Assembly (NCBI RefSeq): GCF_000717185.1 | Contig: NZ_JNYE01000163.1 | Location: 1-8,566 of the forward strand | Direction of reading: 5' to 3' | Source of the DNA: Kitasatospora phosalacinea | GTDB lineage: Bacteria; Actinomycetota; Actinomycetes; Streptomycetales; Streptomycetaceae | Length of the DNA stretch: 8,566 nucleotides | In this document: piece by piece, positions 5,777 to 8,566 of the stretch | Layout: each line of letters starts with the position of its first letter | Position numbering within the stretch: the stretch's first letter is position 1 | Notes under the pieces: model-generated | What the model was told of the DNA's origin: nothing | The model's database searches: none | Seen by the model: only the letters and a program-made list of their open reading frames with translations | Translations under genes and position numbers: made by a program

Positions 5777-6796
5777 TCATTCGGACGGGAGCCCCTGGCG
5801 GGGCTCTGCCCACGGGCCCAGCAGTTGGTCGGCGAGCGGGCTGCGGGCGTACAGCACCAGGCGGCCGTGGCGGGCCCGGGTGACCAGGCGGGTGGCGTGC
5901 AGGACGGCCAGGTGCTGGCTGACGGCGCCGGGGGTGACGCCCAGGCGGCGGGCCAGTTCGGTGGTGGCGGTGGGCTCCTGGAGGAGGGCGAGCAGGCGGG
6001 CCTTCGGGGTGCCGAGGAGCTGCTCCAGGGCGTGCGGGGCGGGCGGCGGGTCGGGCGGGCCGGAGAGGTTGCCCTGGCCGCGGGTCAGGTAGGTGATGGA
6101 CGGGGTGAGGTCGGGGCCGATCGCGGTGAGGGCGCCGCGGGCGAAGCAGGTGGGCAGCAGGGCCAGGCCGCGCCGGTCCACGGCGACGTCGAGGTCGCCG
6201 TCGCCCCAGTCGCGGTCGATCGTCAGCACCCCGTCCGACCAGTGCAGCCGGTGGTCGAGGTCGGCGAACAGCCCGGCCGCGCCGCGTTCGGCCAGCACCC
6301 GGGAGCGGTGCACGATGTCGGCGCGCAGCACCGAGCGGGCCCGCGGCCACCAGGCGGGCTCCAGGACGTGCGTCCAGTAGGCCTGCAGCGCGTCGGCGAC
6401 CTCGGCGACCAGTGCGGCGGGCCGGTCGGCGCGCTCGGCGAGCAGCGGCGGCAGCACCCGGTCGTGCGGGAGGAAGGTCACCGCGAGCTCCTCGGCCAGC
6501 CGGGCCGGGTCGAAGGCCCGGACGACGGCGAGCTCGGCGCGGAACTCGGGGAACGGCACGGTCGGGCGGGGCGTCAGGAAGTCCGGCACGTACTTGTTGC
6601 TCGCGACCAGGGCGCGCAGCAGCGGCGCCTGCGGCAGCGCCTCGAAGGCCGGGCGCATCGCCTCGAACGCGGCGCCGTGCGGGTACTGGCCCGGGTGGGT
6701 CCACATCCGCAGGCTGAGGACCGCCTCCTGGAGCGGCGAGCAGGCGAAGTAGGTCGCGGCCAGGTCCGCCAGGCCGAGCCGGAACCGCAGTACCAC
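5777..6796 (-). CDS. ArsR-family transcriptional regulator with long N-terminal domain (DUF5937-like)
   Basis: A 339-residue DNA-binding protein, about three times the length of a classic ArsR repressor. The C-terminal winged helix (about 256-325) carries LARRLGVTPGAVSQHLAVLHATRLV (281-305) as helix-turn-helix and a RARHGRLVLYARS wing. Classic ArsR metal ligands (a CxC pair in the recognition helix) are absent; the only cysteines are C19 and C217. The first 250 residues (LRFRLGLADLAATYFACSPLQEAVLSLRMW...) match the actinobacterial DUF5937-type layout and probably sense an organic ligand or mediate dimerisation. The GTG at 6796 is chosen because it gives the family N-terminus and follows GGGGGG. 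The open frame continues upstream to 7180 but would then overlap the divergent MFS gene. It likely represses that MFS gene and itself. No ligand can be inferred. Confidence 0.85.
   Translation of the reverse strand: MVLRFRLGLADLAATYFACSPLQEAVLSLRMWTHPGQYPHGAAFEAMRPAFEALPQAPLLRALVASNKYVPDFLTPRPTVPFPEFRAELAVVRAFDPARLAEELAVTFLPHDRVLPPLLAERADRPAALVAEVADALQAYWTHVLEPAWWPRARSVLRADIVHRSRVLAERGAAGLFADLDHRLHWSDGVLTIDRDWGDGDLDVAVDRRGLALLPTCFARGALTAIGPDLTPSITYLTRGQGNLSGPPDPPPAPHALEQLLGTPKARLLALLQEPTATTELARRLGVTPGAVSQHLAVLHATRLVTRARHGRLVLYARSPLADQLLGPWAEPRQGLPSE
5789..5806 (-). terminator. Possible hairpin at the 3' end of the regulator gene
   Basis: GAGCCCC and GGGGCTC form a 7-bp stem over the 4-nt loop TGGC, within the last ten codons of the regulator. 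Because the chitinase promoter begins only about 30 bp later, a terminator overlapping the coding end would insulate the two minus-strand genes. It is short and has no T run, so the call is tentative. Confidence 0.35.
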
Positions 6797-6827
6797 CGAG
6801 CCCCCCGGGGATCCGTCCCGCCCGAGG

Positions 6828-6850
6828 ATTGAGGCGGGGGCTAAATCAAT
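6828..6850. promoter_or_regulatory. AT-rich inverted repeat between divergent regulator and MFS genes (candidate operator)
   Basis: ATTGA (6828-6832) and TCAAT (6846-6850) form an inverted repeat separated by 13 bp. The right half lies in TAAATCAAT, a rare AT-rich patch in very GC-rich DNA. Position in the 88-bp gap between the two starts and dyad symmetry fit an ArsR-type dimer site. I could not identify confident -35/-10 pairs for either gene here. Confidence 0.4.
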
Positions 6851-6884
6851 ACCACGCCCCCTCCGCACCCGGTCTGATCGGGCC

Positions 6885-8147
6885 ATGACCTCCACCGCAC
6901 CCGCGGCCGACCAGGCCGCGCCGCCGCCCCCTGCCCCCCACCGTGTCCGCAGCCGGTTCGCCCGGCTGCTGCCCGCGGACCCGGTGCTGCGCCGGCTGAC
7001 CGCGATCACGCTGGTCAACACCGTCGGCAACGGCCTGGGGATGACGCTCGGGGTGGTGTACTTCACCCGGGTCATGGGCTTCGGCGTCGGCGCGGTCGGC
7101 CTGGTGCTGACCCTCGCCGGGGCGTGCGGGGTGGCGGCGGGCGTCCCGGCCGGGCGGCTGTCGGACCGGTACGGGCCCAAGCCGGTGCTGGTCGCGCTGC
7201 TGGCCCTGCAGGCGGTGAGCGCGGCGGCGTACGTGCTGGTGGACGCCCTCGCGGCGTTCGCGGTGCTGGCCTGCCTGGTGGCGGTCGCCGACCGGGGCGG
7301 CTCGGCGGTGCGCGGCGCGCTGTTCGCCGAGGTGCTGCCGGCGGACGGGCGGGTGACCGGACGGGCCTACCTGCGCTCGGTCACCAACATCGGCCTGTCG
7401 GTGGGCACCCTGGGCGCCGCGGCCGTCCTCCAACTGGACACCCGGGGCGCCTACCTGACGGCGATGCTGGTGGACGCGGCCTCGTACGGGGTGATCGCGG
7501 TGCTGTACGTGCTGCTGGTGCCGGTCGCGCCGCGCACCGCCGCCCAGGCCGCGCGGGCCGCGTCCGGGCCGAACCCGGCGCTGCGCGACCGGGCGTTCCT
7601 CGCGGTGACCGGCCTGAACGCGGTGATCACCCTGCAGTTCGTGATGGTCGAGGTCGGGCTGCCGCTGTGGGTGGTGCGCGACACCGACGCGCCGCGCTGG
7701 ATGGTCGCGGGCGGGCTGCTGGTGAACACCGCGCTGGTGATCGCGCTGCAGGTGCGGGCGACCCGGGGCACCGAGCAGCCGCGGGCCGCGGCCCTGGTGT
7801 TCCGCCGCGGGGCGCTGCTGGTGGCCGCGTCCTGCCTGGTGGTGGGCCTGGCCGCGGGGCTGCCGGGCTGGGCGGCGGCGCTGCTGGTGGCGGCCGGGGT
7901 GGCCTGCCAGGCGCTCGGCGAGGTGTACAGCCAGGCGGGCGCCTGGGCGCTCAGCTACGACCTGGCGAAGGACGAGGCGCACGGCGCCTACCAGGGCGTG
8001 TTCAACACCGGCATGTCGGGCGCGCTGATGCTCGGCCCGGTGCTGATGACCTCGGTGGTGATCACGCACGGCCTGCTCGGCTGGGCGCTGCTGGCCGCGC
8101 TGTTCGCGGCCGCGGGCTGGGGGATGACGGCGCTGGTGCGGCGCTGA
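6885..8147 (+). CDS. Major facilitator superfamily (MFS) transporter
   Basis: Integral membrane protein of 420 residues with about twelve hydrophobic helices, the usual length for a drug-efflux-type MFS permease. Motif A of the loop between helices 2 and 3 is visible as GRLSDRYGPKPV, matching G-x-L-x-D-R-x-G-x-K. It has a short Pro/Ala-rich cytoplasmic N-terminus and a longer central loop (about 218-232). The ATG at 6885 gives the full first helix region; the Shine-Dalgarno is weak and TCTGAT (6873-6878) ends six bases upstream, so a leaderless message is possible. It is divergently paired with the ArsR-like regulator, which suggests inducible export of a small molecule. Uptake of chitin-derived sugars would be unusual for this type, since streptomycetes use ABC or PTS systems. 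The substrate is unknown. Confidence 0.88.
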   Translation: MTSTAPAADQAAPPPPAPHRVRSRFARLLPADPVLRRLTAITLVNTVGNGLGMTLGVVYFTRVMGFGVGAVGLVLTLAGACGVAAGVPAGRLSDRYGPKPVLVALLALQAVSAAAYVLVDALAAFAVLACLVAVADRGGSAVRGALFAEVLPADGRVTGRAYLRSVTNIGLSVGTLGAAAVLQLDTRGAYLTAMLVDAASYGVIAVLYVLLVPVAPRTAAQAARAASGPNPALRDRAFLAVTGLNAVITLQFVMVEVGLPLWVVRDTDAPRWMVAGGLLVNTALVIALQVRATRGTEQPRAAALVFRRGALLVAASCLVVGLAAGLPGWAAALLVAAGVACQALGEVYSQAGAWALSYDLAKDEAHGAYQGVFNTGMSGALMLGPVLMTSVVITHGLLGWALLAALFAAAGWGMTALVRR

Positions 8148-8156
8148 GGCGCGCGT

Positions 8157-8187
8157 GCGGACCCCCGGCGGGGAGCCGGGGGCCCGC
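8157..8187. terminator. Bidirectional hairpin between MFS and GH19 genes
   Basis: CCCCCGGC (8162-8169) pairs perfectly with GCCGGGGG (8175-8182) over a 5-nt loop. Four more pairs (GCGG 8157-8160 with CCGC 8184-8187) extend it beyond one A/C mismatch. It begins ten bases after the MFS stop and 17 bases before the GH19 stop on the other strand, so it probably terminates both transcripts. Confidence 0.75.
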
Positions 8188-8203
8188 GGGTGCCGTCAGG
8201 GCG

Positions 8204-8566
8204 TCAGCAGCTCAGGTTCGACCCGGTGGGCACGCCCAGGATCGAGGCGAAGCTGGTGTACGCGTTGATCCGGCTCTGCACCTGGGCGGGGTTGCCGCCG
8301 TTGCACTCCAGCGAGCCGTTGATCGAGCGGATGGTCTCGCCGAAGCCGGCGCCGTTGACCATGGCGTTGTGCGCGGTCATGGTGCCCGGGCCGTTCTGGG
8401 TCATCCAGTACCAGATGCCGGTCTGCCAGGCGACGGAGGCGTCGGTCTGCACCAGGTTCGGGTTGTGCAGCAGGTCGATGCCGAGCGCGTCGCCCGCCGC
8501 CTTGTAGTTGAAGTTCCAGCTGAGCTGGATCGGGCCGCGGCCGTAGTACGCGGCCTGCCCGGCCGG
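8204..8566 (-). CDS. GH19 chitinase, C-terminal part (5' end outside the window)
   Basis: The last 120 residues of a family-19 chitinase, an inverting enzyme cutting chitin internally; in bacteria these are usually secreted and can be antifungal. The fragment opens at PAGQAAYYGRGPIQLSWNFNY, the characteristic GH19 substrate-cleft motif. It continues with VAWQTGIWYWMT, resembling the second GH19 signature, and GETIRSINGSLECNGG. Cysteines C88 and C120 of the fragment (the terminal residue) fit the conserved C-terminal disulfide. The frame is open to the window edge. The catalytic glutamates, signal peptide and any chitin-binding domain lie upstream, outside the window, so activity cannot be judged. 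An in-frame GTG at 8452 lies mid-domain and is not the start. It converges with the MFS gene. Confidence 0.92.
   Translation of the reverse strand, partial: PAGQAAYYGRGPIQLSWNFNYKAAGDALGIDLLHNPNLVQTDASVAWQTGIWYWMTQNGPGTMTAHNAMVNGAGFGETIRSINGSLECNGGNPAQVQSRINAYTSFASILGVPTGSNLSC

Noticed and set aside
6797..7180. N-terminal extension of the ArsR-like regulator to 7180
   Set aside because: It would overlap the divergent MFS coding region by about 300 bases, and the extra residues are Arg/Thr/Pro-rich without family similarity.
6846..8069. A 407-codon minus-strand frame over the MFS gene
   Set aside because: His/Gln/Arg-rich low-complexity translation antisense to a convincing 12-helix transporter; also lacks a plausible start context.
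1..8566. Biosynthetic gene cluster, prophage, CRISPR or mobile element
   Set aside because: The FAD reductase and MFS gene alone hinted at a cluster, but there is no core synthase. No direct-repeat array, integrase, transposase, tRNA or composition shift was found.

Overview
The window is very GC-rich actinomycete chromosome with near-uniform G/C at third codon positions. The gene families (DUF4184, a GGR-type flavoprotein, secreted multi-domain chitinases, an ArsR-like regulator with a long N-terminal domain) suggest Streptomyces, Kitasatospora or a close relative. The sequence alone does not separate these genera. I see no integrase, transposase, tRNA, rRNA, CRISPR array or origin, and no composition break. 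There is no gene-free stretch over 300 bases.

Left part (1-3300): a DUF4184 membrane protein and a small PH-like hypothetical protein run on the + strand. They converge on a minus-strand carboxymuconolactone decarboxylase/AhpD-like protein whose usual CxxC motif has lost its first cysteine. That gene diverges from a geranylgeranyl-reductase-family FAD oxidoreductase. The 96 bp between the two starts hold a 15-nt palindrome and a strong -10 hexamer close to the reductase start.

Middle (3268-5776): a pair of hairpins and a 17-nt tandem repeat separate the reductase from a large secreted chitinase on the minus strand (signal peptide, CBM2, FnIII, FnIII, GH18). Upstream of the chitinase is a readable promoter: TTGACG, 17 bp, TACCCT. 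Two 12-bp repeats resembling the known Streptomyces chitinase/DasR operator are spaced 22 bp apart and interleaved with it. The chitinase is therefore probably controlled by N-acetylglucosamine/chitin signals.

Right part (5777-8566): an ArsR-type regulator with a long N-terminal domain diverges from an MFS transporter. This is a classic regulator/exporter pair with an AT-rich intergenic inverted repeat. The transporter converges, across a strong hairpin, on the 3' end of a second chitinase (GH19) that runs off the window. GH18 and GH19 enzymes so close together suggest a chitin-degradation neighbourhood, with the regulator/transporter pair set between them.

I found no clearly new multi-gene system. 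The most interesting observations are the chitinase operator architecture, the cysteine-depleted AhpD-like protein with its palindrome, and the regulator/transporter pair inserted between two chitinases.
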